64,000 nt of DNA from Theobroma cacao (GCF_000208745.1 NC_030850.1:2341722-2405721); one strand, 5' to 3'. Positions 26,101-39,840 are shown, numbered from the stretch's first letter. Program-made: numbers and translations. The notes: generated by a model not told the origin, from the letters alone.

Positions 26101-27778
26101 ATCAAATGCTGTATTAGCAAATGTACTTGCTTTCAAAGTGGTAAAGCCTTGTCCAGGATCATAATTAGATTTTAAGCGAAAATAACTGAATAAGAAGAAG
26201 GATGGTATATTGTGTACTATGAGTATATAATTGTTGCAGTGACAAGCTGTGAAAATTAGAGTTGATTAGCTTGGAGTGGCAGATGTGTCATTATCATCAT
26301 CATAATTTGCCTTTCATTTCTTGTTGTTGCAACATCCTTAATTTTCCTGGAATTCATACTCAGCCTTGACTCCAATTTTGGGGTGGCTGCATGAATAATT
26401 TTCCTCCAAGACATCTTGCTTCAAGGTCTTTGCTAGTTATTTTCTTTCTGCATTAGCTTGAATAATTTTGGATTCATTTGTTGCACAGCTTAGTGGACAA
26501 AGAGCTGATCTTTCTTTGAAAGGAAGCCCATACTGGATGGCTCCAGAGGTACCATCTCGCGACTATATCAATACATGATGGTCTGTAGTTTAAACATACT
26601 GACATCATTCATTTCCCTGCAGCTCATGCAAGCTGTGATGCAGAAAGATAACAGTTCTGATCTTGCTCTAGCTGTTGATATTTGGAGTTTGGGTTGTACA
26701 ATTATCGAAATGTTCACTGGTAAAGCACCATGGAGTGAGTATGAAGGGGTAAGCACCTGATGTTTCTTAATTAACTTTATTGATCATGCCCAGCATTGGA
26801 GAAATCTTCTACATTCCAACTTTTCACCATCTCATTAGATTATAGAATGAAAAAAGAACAAAAAGTTGTGTTCTGTGTTTCTCATAATGCAAATTCTTAT
26901 ACATTGTATACCAGTTAGATTGTGCTGAATGGCCTTACTTGTCCACCAATCATTAAGACCTAAGAGTGCCGTGATTGTCTGCGTGACAAGGACAAGTTCA
27001 ATTGCTTGGTCTGGTTTGTTGTTAAATAAGAGCCATTGCCAATTTCTCTACATTCTTTTTGTTAATGCAGGCTGCAGCTATGTTTAAAGTGATGAGGGAT
27101 ACTCCTCCCATACCCGAAACATTATCACCTGAGGGCAAGGATTTTCTGCGCTGCTGCTTCCGAAGAAATCCTGCAGAGAGAGCATCTGCAAGCGTGTTAT
27201 TAGAACATAGATTTGTGAAAAGCTCACCGCAGTCAGCTGCCTCATCATTTAATGGAAAAAAGTCCATGGTAAATAAGAATACTTCCCCTTTTGTTGCTGC
27301 TGGCATCTAATGGTTTATCTTATAGTTGGTTTAATTTTTGCAGGATATTCCCCTTAGTCCAAGAGAGCAATCTGAATTTAAACTGGATCAATTGCCAGTG
27401 CAGCAAAGCTTGCGAAGTACAAAATCAGTGACTCCTGACAGGTAAGAGTTACATTCTGCATTTTCTTTGACCTTATCCTCTTTGGAATTTGCATATTCTG
27501 ACTGCTGAATTGAATCAATTGGTAAACTTTACTTTTTTCTTCACTGTCCACTCCAGCTTCACGCATTATTCTTTTTCTCCAGTGAGACTGCACAGCGATC
27601 TCATTACAAGACTTCCGACTTAACAATGGCCCCACGCTATTCTCCTCGTTCAACCCTTGAGACTCTTCCTAGTTTGTCTCCTCCACGCTCAGGTCAAAAT
27701 ACTTATCATCCCAACCCTTCTGGTACCATTAATGTATCTATCAACCAGGAGTCGAAGAAGAACCAAACTTTCAGATGA
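23175..27778 (+). CDS. MAPKKK5: MAP kinase kinase kinase, MAPKKK5/YODA-group, 722 aa
   Basis: Eleven exons: 23175-23653, 24196-24816, 24900-24987, 25102-25164, 25268-25431, 25649-25724, 26489-26548, 26623-26748, 27071-27268, 27344-27441, 27583-27778 (2169 nt, frame closed at every junction). Residues 1-340 are a long Ser/Pro/Asn-rich regulatory arm with poly-Ser, poly-Asn and Pro-Leu tracts. The kinase domain spans about 348-605: glycine loop GRGTFGSV (354-361), Lys376 in [19 protein letters not shown] from 471, DFG at 491-493, GSPYWMAPE ending at 517, then [13 protein letters not shown] Ser/Pro-rich tail follows. The length is close to Arabidopsis MAPKKK5 (716 aa, from memory), which links chitin receptor signalling to MPK3/MPK6. 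Placement beside the L25 and LBD36 genes supports orthology. Two alternative acceptors precede the last exon. Confidence 0.95.
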
Positions 27779-29144
27779 TGTTGACGAGAGGAAGAAGCAC
27801 TGTACATTATTTTCAAGGGTTCTGCTGATAAGGCAGCTTGAAGCATTGCGATGGTGACCTCAAAAGCTGCTGTCTGATTTGTGGCAGTGGAGAGCTGAAC
27901 TAAAAGCTCCTCACCCGATCTGTCATCAATGCCTCGTTGAAGTTCCTGTAGCCTTTTCATCCTGGAAGCACATCCTGAAGCAGGTTTTTGTATACTAGCA
28001 ATATTTTTTTTTTAGAGCTTCCGAAATTAAGAAAGCTCTTTTTTCATGTATATTTAACATAAGGTGGCATTCTCATCTCCATGTAAATATGGAGTCGAAT
28101 GAATTAGTAGATTTTAGAAGGTTTAAGTTAGCCATACACCATTCTCCTAACGCCCAAATCTTGGGCGCCCTCACCCTCTGTATCCTGTGTTGTTGGCCCA
28201 TCTTAATTTGTACTATTTGAAGTCCAATGCGGCAATGAATTCTGGATTATTGTGGAACTGAAAGACTTGATAAAGTGACAACAAAAAAAAAAGTGGACTG
28301 TCTGAAGAGGAATGAAGGTGTGGGAAATCTTAGCATGATCACAATGTATAAGTTCAGTGCCATAGACTTCTATTTCTTTTGCTAAAAAACCAATTTCTTA
28401 ATGACTAAGCTTTTTAACAATACTTTAATAACAGTCTTTACCCAATAGTAGGTTGTGATTGTGCGATCCACATTAGCCATGAAACCGAAATTGCTTTTTA
28501 GGCTGAGAAAAAATGAAGGGGAGCAGATAGATAAGGATAGAGAAGGAAAAGAAAAAAGGCAATCTCCAAGATACCAAATTGACCATAAAACCATAGTTAA
28601 AACAGTCAGCTTTGAATCGTAAGGTTGACCAAGACCCGATCAGCATGTTGAGTTTTTGCATTTTACCACTTGGCCGACCCTCGGGACTCATCAGGTCATC
28701 ATTGATCAGACATTATTATGGTATATTTTTTGAACAAACACATTCTAGAGTTATTGTTTCTAATCAGAGGGATCATCGAATAATTATTGTTGCTAGTTTC
28801 TTGGTGTTATATGCGTCACGTCTTCCACCGCTGGATAGATTCAATGGTTTAGATCTACGATTGAAGCCGCCTTCACAGTACTTTCCCAGTCATCATTTAG
28901 TCAATTTAAGTCTTTAATTAAAATCAATAAAAATGAGGAAGGAAATTTAAAAGAGTAATGATGGTATCACTTTCATACTTCTCTTTCCACTAAACTGAAT
29001 TGCGTTCACGTGAACAAGTAAACGCACATTATCCCTCTTCCATCCACGTTTCTCTTTCAGTTTGTCCCATAAAGACCAAGAACTCTCAAAAAACACAACC
29101 AGACAAAACCATCTTCTCAAAAGAGCTTTAGCAGACAAGCAAAA
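27779..29144. other. intergenic region; 3' UTR of MAPKKK5 and promoter of small gene
   Basis: The first 300 nt are probably the MAPKKK5 3' UTR. The last 200 nt hold a G-box palindrome and probably the leader of the small cysteine-rich gene. Open frames near 28382-28917 run on both strands over the same bases and are not recognised. Confidence 0.5.
29004..29015. promoter_or_regulatory. G-box in a perfect 12-bp palindrome
   Basis: GTTCACGTGAAC is fully palindromic around the CACGTG core (29007-29012), 130 nt before the start codon of the small cysteine-rich gene. G-boxes bind bZIP and bHLH factors and often mediate ABA or light responses. The role here is inferred from position only. Confidence 0.55.
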
Positions 29145-29399
29145 ATGGAAGCACCTGCGACACAATCCATAGAGACTTCAACCAATAATTTCCAGGTTGA
29201 AGAAGATGAACAAGACAAAGCTGTTGATGAATGGTATGTACCCTTTTTCTCTTTTGCCTTTTTTTTCCCCCCAAAGACTTTGGTATATATAGTTTGTTTA
29301 ATTCGGTTTTTTGGGTGTTATTGAGGGTGCAGTTGTTCTTGCTGCTATGACTGCACGGAGACCTGCTTCGATTACTTGTGCTGTTTCAATCTTTGTTAG
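29145..29399 (+). CDS. small cysteine-rich protein, 51 aa, two exons
   Basis: Exons 29145-29233 (89 nt) and 29333-29399 (67 nt) are joined across a 99-nt GT-AG intron (TG|GTATGT ... GTGCAG|TTG). The split codon makes Cys, and the frame closes at TAG after 51 codons. The first 29 residues are acidic and polar (EEDEQDKAVDE). The last 22 residues hold nine cysteines: CCSCCYDCTETCF, then DYLCCFNLC. This layout of a disordered acidic N-terminus and a short Cys-rich hydrophobic C-terminus recalls plant CYSTM-like or related tail-anchored microproteins, which are palmitoylated or metal-binding stress proteins. I do not firmly recognise the family. A G-box sits 130 nt upstream. The clean splice sites, phase match and cysteine density argue against chance. 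Confidence 0.72.
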
Positions 29400-31997
29400 A
29401 GTTTAGAAAGGAAAATAACCATCTCTATGTCACTATAATTCTAGCCTTTCTTGACTGAAAGAGAAAGAACAATGGATATTGCTTTAGAAAGGAAGTAGTA
29501 CTTGTATTATTACAATGTTGTGGTCATGTTTCTTTCGTTTCATACCCTTTTGGATTCTTTTCTTTTTCTCTTCTTCTTTACCACTTTATAATTAAGTCAA
29601 TAAAGTAGCTTTTGAAGTGCTTTTGGCTCAATCTGATCCTTGCAAGCTCCAAATCGGTGCGTGTAAAGCCACTAGATTTGGTGGTCATCAAGCTTGGTAG
29701 GCGGAAGATGACTCTTAGGAATTAAACTATTTGATTAGCAGCAACGAGTTGATTTGTTGACCTTGTTTCAAATTTAAAAGGTATCTTTTAGCAGCCCAGT
29801 TCCTGACTACTGACTGCCTGTTGCTTTACCACTTAGATTGCTTGTTATTTGTGGGGTTAGAGAAAGAGATCTTGATCCTTTATTCTCGTCCCATACAAAG
29901 GCCAAGGTTTCTCTATGCAGGCCGGTGTTCACAATTTAACAGCCATCCACAGGGCAATGCATACAGAATTCTGGGGACGAAATAAATAATGGAAATTTTT
30001 AAGAGAGCGAAACTAGATTGTCGTGGACATGGGCTAGCTAGTGGTAGCCACGCTCCTTTGTCCAAGCTATATAAAGGAGAAAAAATAAAATAGAGAGGTA
30101 TTAATGGTTAATGTCAAGGAGCATTGTTTGTGGCCAAAAGTTGAATGCAACTTGGGATAAATTAATTGATCATTGAAGTGTAAGCAAACTAGAGCAAGGG
30201 TTTTTCTTTTGCAAATTGAACTCAACAAATGTGACGTATCAGATTGAGTGGAGAAACCTTGAGCTCTTGGCTTGCCCCTACAATTCACTATTGAATATTA
30301 AAAGCTGGTGAACTTCTGGTCAGGAAGATCTGAAAGTTTTATAAAATCCTAACAAAATTAACAGTTTCAGCCGTGCTAGTCGTTATGCTCATCAAATTTA
30401 CAGACATTCTTTTGTCCGGTTGTCCCTAATATACTGAGGATTGGTAACCCTTTTTTCCCCCTCTTTTTGCTCGAAAGAGGGTAGTAACATCTTTATATAG
30501 AAGTAGTTTGGGTTGGTAATTGGAAACCTTTCAGAGCAACCTTGAGTAGGTTAGCCATTGGTCCTGTCTGCTCACGTTTCGCCAGACCATCTCAAAACTT
30601 ACAAAGTGAATGGTGACAAACAGAGTTTTGTAATGAAAGGACAACAAAATGAAAAATGGTAGAAAACTGTCTCATAAATAGAAAGGGTCACTAATTATGG
30701 ACTAATTCTTTTTATTCAACTGAAAACCACTAAACTTTTCGAGTACAAGGCTATGCTAGCTATTTCCATAGAGCCACCTTTTTCTTGAATGTGGAGAGGC
30801 CGAGGCTTCTTGTGAAAAATGCTAAGGTTTCTCAAAAGAAACCAGAGGAAGGAAAGGTTACACCAAAGTAAGTTCATTTAGACAGACAATTTATGTAGTC
30901 CAGATCATCGAGCAAGGATATCCGCTTGAGGCGCAAGGCTTTCCCACGAGGCCCTTGTTCCTTTCTTTCTTTTATTGCACAAGGTCAGAAGAACTTGTGC
31001 CAAGAAAGGGTCCTCTCTCTCTTTTCTTTGTTAGCACTTAAATGGGTGCTTGGCCTCTATAAAGCACAGGGAAATTTCTTACAAGTTTAAGAGCTTCAAA
31101 GAAAATTTAGAAGTTCTTAGCTTGAGAGGAATCCATATCAGAAGGTTATGACAAAGGCATAAGAATACATCAAGAATAGCAAGGTTAAATATCCAAAATA
31201 ATGGTAGTTCAGGTTTTGAAACAAACCCTCTTATTAAGTGGCAAACAAGTACTATTCAACTCTGTAGTAGATAGAGAAATTACTTCCTTTGTCTCAATTG
31301 CCTTAGAAAGCAATTGGTGTATAACACTCCCGATTTCATCTTTAATTCTTGTTCTTTTCCACTCTTATAATGGTTAACTAAGTCCTCTTGTCCCCCACTC
31401 ATTTAACTACTCCCACCTAGCTCACACTTTCCCTGTAGTTGTGGGGTTCCTGCTTACACTGAACAATATTTATCCATTGCTGGTTGCACGGCACTAGCTG
31501 ATATGCAAATTGTCCATTGATAATCTGTTTCACCAGTCCATTAAACTGTCTATGAGTGTATCTTCCACTACAAGACTGCTGATGCTACTTTCGGCATATA
31601 AATATGGTTTATGGGAAAAAAAAATTATTGTTGCCTATGACTTATCTTTGGTATCTTCGCATGCCTTTGAATTTTGGCAGCCCCAATTTTCTTCACATGT
31701 AGACACTTAAGTCAAACTCGAGAGTATAATTTGCAGTCTGCAATGAAACTTTTCTAGAGGAATGCATCATCATGCCACTTAGAGCTATTTTAGTTTTCCA
31801 ATTGCTGACGAAAATATGTGGGATTGTACCGAACCTATTGAGGGAGACATCTATAGTGGCTCTCCCACTATCTGGAAGACCTTGATTCAAAAAGGGCAAT
31901 GCATTCTCCTTTGGTTACTTGTGTATAAATGGCTCCTAGTTCCACTGCTGAGCAACGAAACTAGTTAGCATTTGATTTCAGTGTTTGCTTTCAAGAT
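29400..31997. other. intergenic region, no gene recognised
   Basis: This 2.6-kb stretch has a base composition similar to introns and UTRs. Short open frames (30067-30288 minus, 31510-31710 plus, 31693-31899 minus) match no family. The last part is the peroxidase promoter. Confidence 0.5.
31924..31930 (+). promoter_or_regulatory. TATA box of the peroxidase gene
   Basis: TATAAAT lies 68 nt before the peroxidase start codon (GTGTATAAATGGCTCC), a distance that fits a short leader. Confidence 0.6.
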
Positions 31998-33560
<1,563 letters not shown>

Positions 33561-34773
33561 TCAGCTAGGAACTTGTATCTATGAAGGCAGCAGAGGAAGT
33601 GACTTTTCTGTTTTCATCAAGTGTGAACTTTAGCCAGGGAATGAAAATGCAGTTTTCCGATCAATGTGAACAACTGCATGTAACCTTATGCTTTGACATG
33701 TAAATGTATTCCGGATGTAATGTGGGGACCTCCTTAGGTTCAGTCTCATCACCCTTGCTCAACTACATGAAAATAATTGGCAAGTTGCATTGCTGCTCCC
33801 ATTGTAGAATTACGTCCTCATGAGTTTTAGTCTTGTCTATTCACCAGGCAGTGCATCCCCCCAATTTTGTTCCTTGGGACAAAAGCTAGGAATGGAATGA
33901 CCTTATAACTATTTTTATTATTACTATTATTTTGTAAGTATCATTATTTGTTTCAAATTATCCATATTTGAAGAATTCATGTCAGATTTATGAAACTAAC
34001 GTGAATTTTATACTTATAGTAGATAATAATTTGATGTTTCGTAATTATATAATTATATAATATATATTTCTATAGTCAGTTGGAAATAGCATTATCAATT
34101 GCTTTTCCTAATTGTCACCTTATTTATGATGATATTACAAAAGAATAAAAGATAAAAAAAAAGAAAAGAAAAGTATGTGGGGAGGAGAATGTAATTTTGG
34201 AAGGATGACAGGAAACATGTCCGTAAGCTCAGCGGACAGTCGGTCTCTAGCACAGTACATCAGGAAGATATCGTACGGCTCGAAAGCCAACCCAATCCTG
34301 ACTTAGGGACAGGCCCCAACATCAACATCCTCTCTTAAGGACCAAGGCTGAAAAAGAATGTCCACTCTTAAATATGAATATATGATGCCACCCGTATCCT
34401 CAAAATCCGTGTCGTCTGTCATGCAATGTAGCTCCACAAGACAAAAATCCGACGGTTCCAAACCTCCAACATAGCATACACCAAACCACACCGTATCACA
34501 TCCACCTCCGCAAGAAACAGCCAAAACGTTCAGTCACTGAACAGGCACCCAAAAAGCAGCAGGATCGGCAGAGGTAGGGGTTACTGGTCAGCACTTCAGC
34601 AGCCAAAACAAACCCACACGGCAAACGTACAAGCAAAGCCAGAAACTAAGACAACCCCCCACCCCCCACTTTTCCTTTTTCTTTGAGTTCAAAATAAAAA
34701 GTGGGATTAGGGTTGTTCTGGGTTACTCTTTTTATTTTCGGTTCAGGTAAAGAGTTGAGAGAGAGGGGGGGAA
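33561..34773. other. intergenic region; CYP40 promoter
   Basis: It contains the peroxidase 3' UTR and the CYP40 promoter. A C-rich tract near 34654-34669 and a GA/G-run just before the CYP40 ATG (34757-34771) are the only structures seen. Confidence 0.5.
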
Positions 34774-37700
34774 ATGGTGAACCCAAGATGTTATTTGGAC
34801 ATAAGTATAGGAGGAGAACTAGAAGGAAGAATAGTAGTGGAGTTGTACAAGGATGTTGTGCCTAAAACTGCTGAAAATTTCAGGGCTTTGTGTACTGGTG
34901 AGAAAGGCATTGGACCTAGCACTGCTGCTTCCCTGCATTACAAGGTCCTGCCTTTTTCTCTTTCTTATATGCATAAAACACTAATGTTTATATGTAAATG
35001 CATGAGGTATATCTTGTTTACTGTTTACTCTTTTTTCTTTCTTCCTGGAATGTCAAAGTATGCTAAAATTTCTTGGTTTGAATTTGGTGGGTGATAAAGT
35101 AGGGGGTGGGGTTGTTTTGGGTAAAGTAAGAGCCTTTGTTTGTGTTTATTCTATGAAATTTAGTTGGCATGCAGTTTTAGATTTTATTAAATGGTTATTT
35201 GATAGAGGTTACATGTTTTGTGCAAAGTTTTGTTTGCACATAGTGTATTATGTTCTATAAAGGAATAATATATAATATAAAGTGCAAGTTTTTTAGAGTA
35301 AAAAGTTTGAATATCTAGAGGCTCTTAACTTCAGGCCTCTTTTTTCAACCTGGAATTGATTTAAAATTGATAAAATGGTGCAAAGGTAAGCGGCAAGACA
35401 GCTTTTTTTTTTTTCTTAAATGCAGTTTGCTTCTAATGATAACGCATGTAGACATAAATTGAAAAATATGAAACTTGCCTTTGTCAATGAAACCTGCCAT
35501 GGCTTAACAAAAAAAAAAAAAAAAAGAAAGAAAAATATGAACCTTTTGCTATGTGAAAAGAAAAAAAATTGAGAATAAAGGGAACTAAAGATGATATGGT
35601 TGGTTTCTTGCTTTTGCAATTTCACTTTGAATGATCTTATGCACTCACTGTTCACACTCTTACTCCTCATCTCCTTTCATATAGACAATGAGTTTTTCCT
35701 GCCAACCCTGCCTTTACCTTTGTGTAATCCTTTTCCTCGGGTCGTCCTACATGTATGCGAACACAGGCATTCCTAGAAATATCACCTTAGAATTTGACAT
35801 GTTTAAGAGATGTGGAATTTTTCTTTTAATTCTGCGCTTAAGAAATTAATCACCTGGATATGACTATGCACTTTCAAGTAGTTTTCATTACTTTGTAAGA
35901 AATAATGTAGTTCTTTTTAAAAAAAAACATTATAGTGCCATATTAATTTACAGGGTGTGCGGTTTCATCGCATTATCAGAGGTTTTATGATACAAGGTGG
36001 GGATATATCAGCTGGTGATGGAACTGGAGGAGAATGCATTTATGGCTTGAAATTTGAAGATGAAAACTTTGAGTTAAAACATGAAAGAAAAGGAATGTTA
36101 TCAATGGCTAATACGGGGCCTAACACCAATGGATCTCAATTCTTTATTACAACTACTCGTACCTCTTATCTTGATGGAAGACATGTGGTTTTTGGGAAGG
36201 TTATAAAAGGAATGGGTGTTGTTCGTTCTATCGAGCATGTTGCCACTGAGGATGGTGATTACCCCACTCAAGAGGTTATAATTGCAGATTGTGGAGAAAT
36301 TCCTGAAGGGGAAGATGATGGAATATCTAACTTTTTTAATGATGGTGATATATATCCTGATTGGCCAGCCGACCTTGACAAAAAACCAGATGAAATTTCT
36401 TGGTGGATGAAGGCAGTAGAGTCTATTAAAGCTTTTGGAAATGAACAATACAAGGTATTTGATCTAATCATATGGCTTTCTGCGGTATAATATGCTCTTT
36501 TTTCCTGTTTCATAGATTTCACATGTTATATTCTCTATTATGAATGATTAGGGCTTGTGCTCTCTTCGAGTTATGAATGTTTATTGGTGGTACATTTTCT
36601 GCTATACATTCGTTTATTGACTACTTTTGTTTGGAAGTTTGATTTACTGCTATAGTGTTACTCACTAAATATTCCTACCTGTTCCCTCTTACAGAAGCAA
36701 GACTATAAGATTGCTCTTAGAAAATATTGGAAGGCTTTGCGCTACTTGGATGTCTGCTGGGAGCAGGAGGGCATTGATGAAGGTGCATGATTTAGTTTCT
36801 TTCTTTGATGATCATTATGTTATTGCCATGAATCCTTTGGTGTCTCTGATGACTTTTTTCCTCTTTTTTAATTTGTCATTGCACAGAGAGGATCTCCTCT
36901 TTGCGGAAGACCAAGTCTCAGATATTTACAAATAGTTCTGTAAGATTTTGAATTCCTTGAAAATGTTAGATCATCGATAATTCATAGGTTTAGGCTTCTA
37001 GCATGGCAATTTTAGATCATTCCAATCTTTTTCATAGTTTAGATTCACATTCATTGAATCAGCTCTGTAGTGGTTAATTTGACAGTATGTGATGGTAGGG
37101 AATTCCTCTACTTTAATAATCTGTTGCCACTTATATGTACTTGTTTCCCACTATTGATGTTAGGATCCTTTCATATAACCGCTGTCTGTGTTGTCTGCTT
37201 TAGGCCTGCAAGTTGAAACTAGGTGATTTAAAAGGAGCACTGTTGGACACAGACTTTGCAATTCGTGATGTAGAAGATAATGTGAAAGCCTTTTTTCGCC
37301 AAGGCCAGGTCAGTTACTATCTGTGTGACATTCAAAGCTAAAGTTTGCTGATTCTTCGGCACTGCTTGCTTTGCCTTGTCTATTTCTTTTTCCTGGTTGT
37401 GTATATAATATAGTTTGTAGCTGTGTTATTTCTTGGCTGACTAGTATTGGAGCTTTTTCAAGCATAACTATTTTGTAGTTTCCTTATTTTGCTAATTGGT
37501 TTGAGAGAGTAACTTGCATGTTTATAACAAAATAAAGTGTTTGACAAATTCAGAATTGTTCGATATGTGTTTTTCCCGGTTGATTATCATTTCTTATTCT
37601 TAGGCTTAAAGTTGCCTACTATCTGTTTGCATTGACATGCAATTAGTTCAAATATTAAATGGTTTATTGTATGTTTACCTAGGATGCTTTTTTCACAACA

Positions 37701-38354
37701 TGCATTTTTCATTGACGTCAGGCATATATGGCACTGAATGACATAGATGCTGCAGTTGAGAGCTTTAAAAAGGCACTGAACTTAGAGCCAAATGATGGTC
37801 AGTTCAATCTTGTCTCTTGTGAAATAGCAACATTAATTTAACAAATTTGTCTGGCCCGAATAATCAGCTGCTAAACCTCTTCCCTGCTCCCTCCTCCCTT
37901 CTCTTCCTTCCCCTTTCCTGTTTGAGGTTGGGAAGGGGGTCATTAGGCTTGCTAGGTGTTCATATTTGGTCAATGTAATGTGTCACCTGGTGAAACTGTA
38001 TACAGTAATAATGTGAGTATGGAACTTTACTTTAAATCATCATCGCCCTTAATTAGTCTTTGCTATTATCCATAGTACTAATTCATCAAAATCATTCAAT
38101 TATATACTTTTAGTGGAAATCTTATATCATGTTTTCTGCCCTTCAGGTGGAATAAAGAAAGAGCTTGCAGCTGCAAGGAAGAAGGTTGATGATCATCACC
38201 TATTCTTTTATTGAACATTTCACAATATTTAATGCTTTCCTCCCTGCACTTCCCCTTAATTTCATCTCTGGAGGTAATTGAAGTTGTAAAACTACTGCAG
38301 ATTGCTGATAGACAAGACCAGGAGAAAAAGGCATACTCTAGAATGTTTCAGTAG
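34774..38354 (+). CDS. CYP40: cyclophilin-40 (SQUINT-like) peptidyl-prolyl isomerase, 361 aa
   Basis: Eight exons: 34774-34944, 35954-36454, 36695-36782, 36887-36939, 37204-37308, 37722-37797, 38147-38184, 38301-38354 (1086 nt). The total equals the Arabidopsis SQUINT length of 361 aa as I recall it. The cyclophilin domain is residues 1-177, with catalytic Arg63 in [14 protein letters not shown] and QFF at 119-121. The position equal to Trp121 of human CypA is Tyr129 ([12 protein letters not shown]), so cyclosporin binding should be weak. Three TPR repeats follow (about 212-330), including [26 protein letters not shown] and [15 protein letters not shown]; these dock the Hsp90 EEVD tail. In plants CYP40 with Hsp90 promotes AGO1 loading with small RNAs and so vegetative phase timing. 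It is convergent with the next gene, 478 nt away. Confidence 0.95.
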
Positions 38355-38832
38355 ATCGTAGCCAAAATTATGGTACAGGAACAAGTTTTTTATTTGCTTT
38401 CTTATTTTCTATGTTTCACTTTGTCTAGTAAACCGTGATTTGATATGTAGACAGCCTTTTGTCTAGAAGGATCAATTTTGGGTTTTCTTGTTTTTTTGCT
38501 TACATTGTCATGTATTCAATGCGTTGGAGTTATTCTCATTACAGTCTGTGGTTGGCTTTAGGAAAAATCAGGTATGAATTTTTTTTTTTCTATGGACTCG
38601 TACATACATGTCCATTCTTATGATCTTATGGAGTTTATTCTGTTGTGCAGGCTTTGGTGTAGGAAAAAACCTGCTATATCTCTTTTCAGGAAATTCTCAA
38701 ACTTGAATGAATGTTAATGCAGAATTGTCTTTTCTTCCTTTTGATTTCTGGTCAAGCAGATGTGACAATTTATTCCCAGCAGAAACTGTATTTTTGCTTA
38801 CACGTCTGTTTGAGCTTATCTGAACAATCTTT

Positions 38833-39840
38833 TTATGCGCAGAAGACAACTTTTTTTATTTGATGTAAAATGGATACTTTCTTTTTCATTTTAGACTCTT
38901 TATTTTTCCTGCTTTTTGACTTGCTTATCTGTTGTGGCTTCCCTTGCTTATACTCAGCAATTGCTTTGGCTCGAGCTTTTGGGAATGCAAATCCTCTGTT
39001 AAGGACCTTGTCTACTCCTTGCTTAGTCAAGTCTTGATGTCCTGCCTCCTCTTGTTTTGTTTCTTCATCTATGACTTTCTTGTCCTCTGCTGTTCTCCTC
39101 CTTAATCTCTTGTCAGGATGTGTTTCTTTTAGTCTTTTTAAAGCTGAGTTTTTCCCTGCCTCTGCTGTAACCTTTTGTTCCACGGCTACAGAAACCCGCC
39201 AATCTGCCAATGTTGTTTCTTCTTTAGCTCTTCTCTTTAGGGCATAGTAGTCTTCCTGTGTTAGTTGTACTGGGGAACTGTCTGATTCTGGATGATTGAT
39301 GTAGCGAAGAGCTTCTGCTGCTGATGCCCCAAAAGTTTCTGATTCTATTCGCACGGCTCGAAGTGTGAGTTGCAACGTTCGAAGAGTCTGCCTCCTTAGC
39401 CGCAAGGTTTGTTTTAGTTTTGATCTTGCTCTGTGCTCTTCATCCTTGTCTGCCTTCAACTGTTCCAACTCTTCACGCACATGTTCCAGAGCTTGGTTCA
39501 CTTCATTGACCATCTTCGTGGCCTTGAGTTCTCCCTCTCTCTTGGATCTGATGTCTATGATGATGGTCTCAAGTTGTGATTCAAGCTCCAAAATCACATG
39601 ATCAGAAATAGTACATTGATTTTGAGCAGTGGCGAGGTCTGATTTTAGCATTTCAAGCTCATCGATAAGAGGTTTGGAGTGTAACCATGATTCTGTGGCT
39701 TTATCCTTGGCTCTCTTTAGCTTTTCCTTTATCTTCCTTAATTCTGCCACCTTGGCCACCAAGGTGTTGCTGCTTCCTTTGTCTGATTCTCCTTCTTGGC
39801 CCAAATAGTTCTCTGTTCTTTCATTATCAAATGACTCCAT
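38833..39840 (-). CDS. coiled-coil protein of the PMI2/WEB (DUF827) type, 335 aa
   Basis: A single open exon on the minus strand from ATG (39840) to the stop at 38833. Residues 25-175 are almost continuous heptad coiled coil (KVAELRKIKEKLKRAKDKA, ALEHVREELEQLKADKDEEH). Then come the conserved segment QEDYYALKRRAKEETTLADW and a very basic tail (KSKSRKNKESKMKKK). Plastid movement impaired 2 and related WEB proteins guide chloroplast light-avoidance movement with WEB1. This protein is much shorter than PMI2 (about 600 aa, from memory) and lacks the usual N-terminal segment before the coiled coil. It is either a short paralogue or missing upstream exons, though I found no convincing 5' exon before 40256. 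The family call is moderate. Confidence 0.75.
   Translation of the reverse strand: MESFDNERTENYLGQEGESDKGSSNTLVAKVAELRKIKEKLKRAKDKATESWLHSKPLIDELEMLKSDLATAQNQCTISDHVILELESQLETIIIDIRSKREGELKATKMVNEVNQALEHVREELEQLKADKDEEHRARSKLKQTLRLRRQTLRTLQLTLRAVRIESETFGASAAEALRYINHPESDSSPVQLTQEDYYALKRRAKEETTLADWRVSVAVEQKVTAEAGKNSALKRLKETHPDKRLRRRTAEDKKVIDEETKQEEAGHQDLTKQGVDKVLNRGFAFPKARAKAIAEYKQGKPQQISKSKSRKNKESKMKKKVSILHQIKKVVFCA

Noticed and set aside
36101..36448. 115-codon minus-strand frame
   Set aside because: Shadow of CYP40 exon 2 in the opposite frame.
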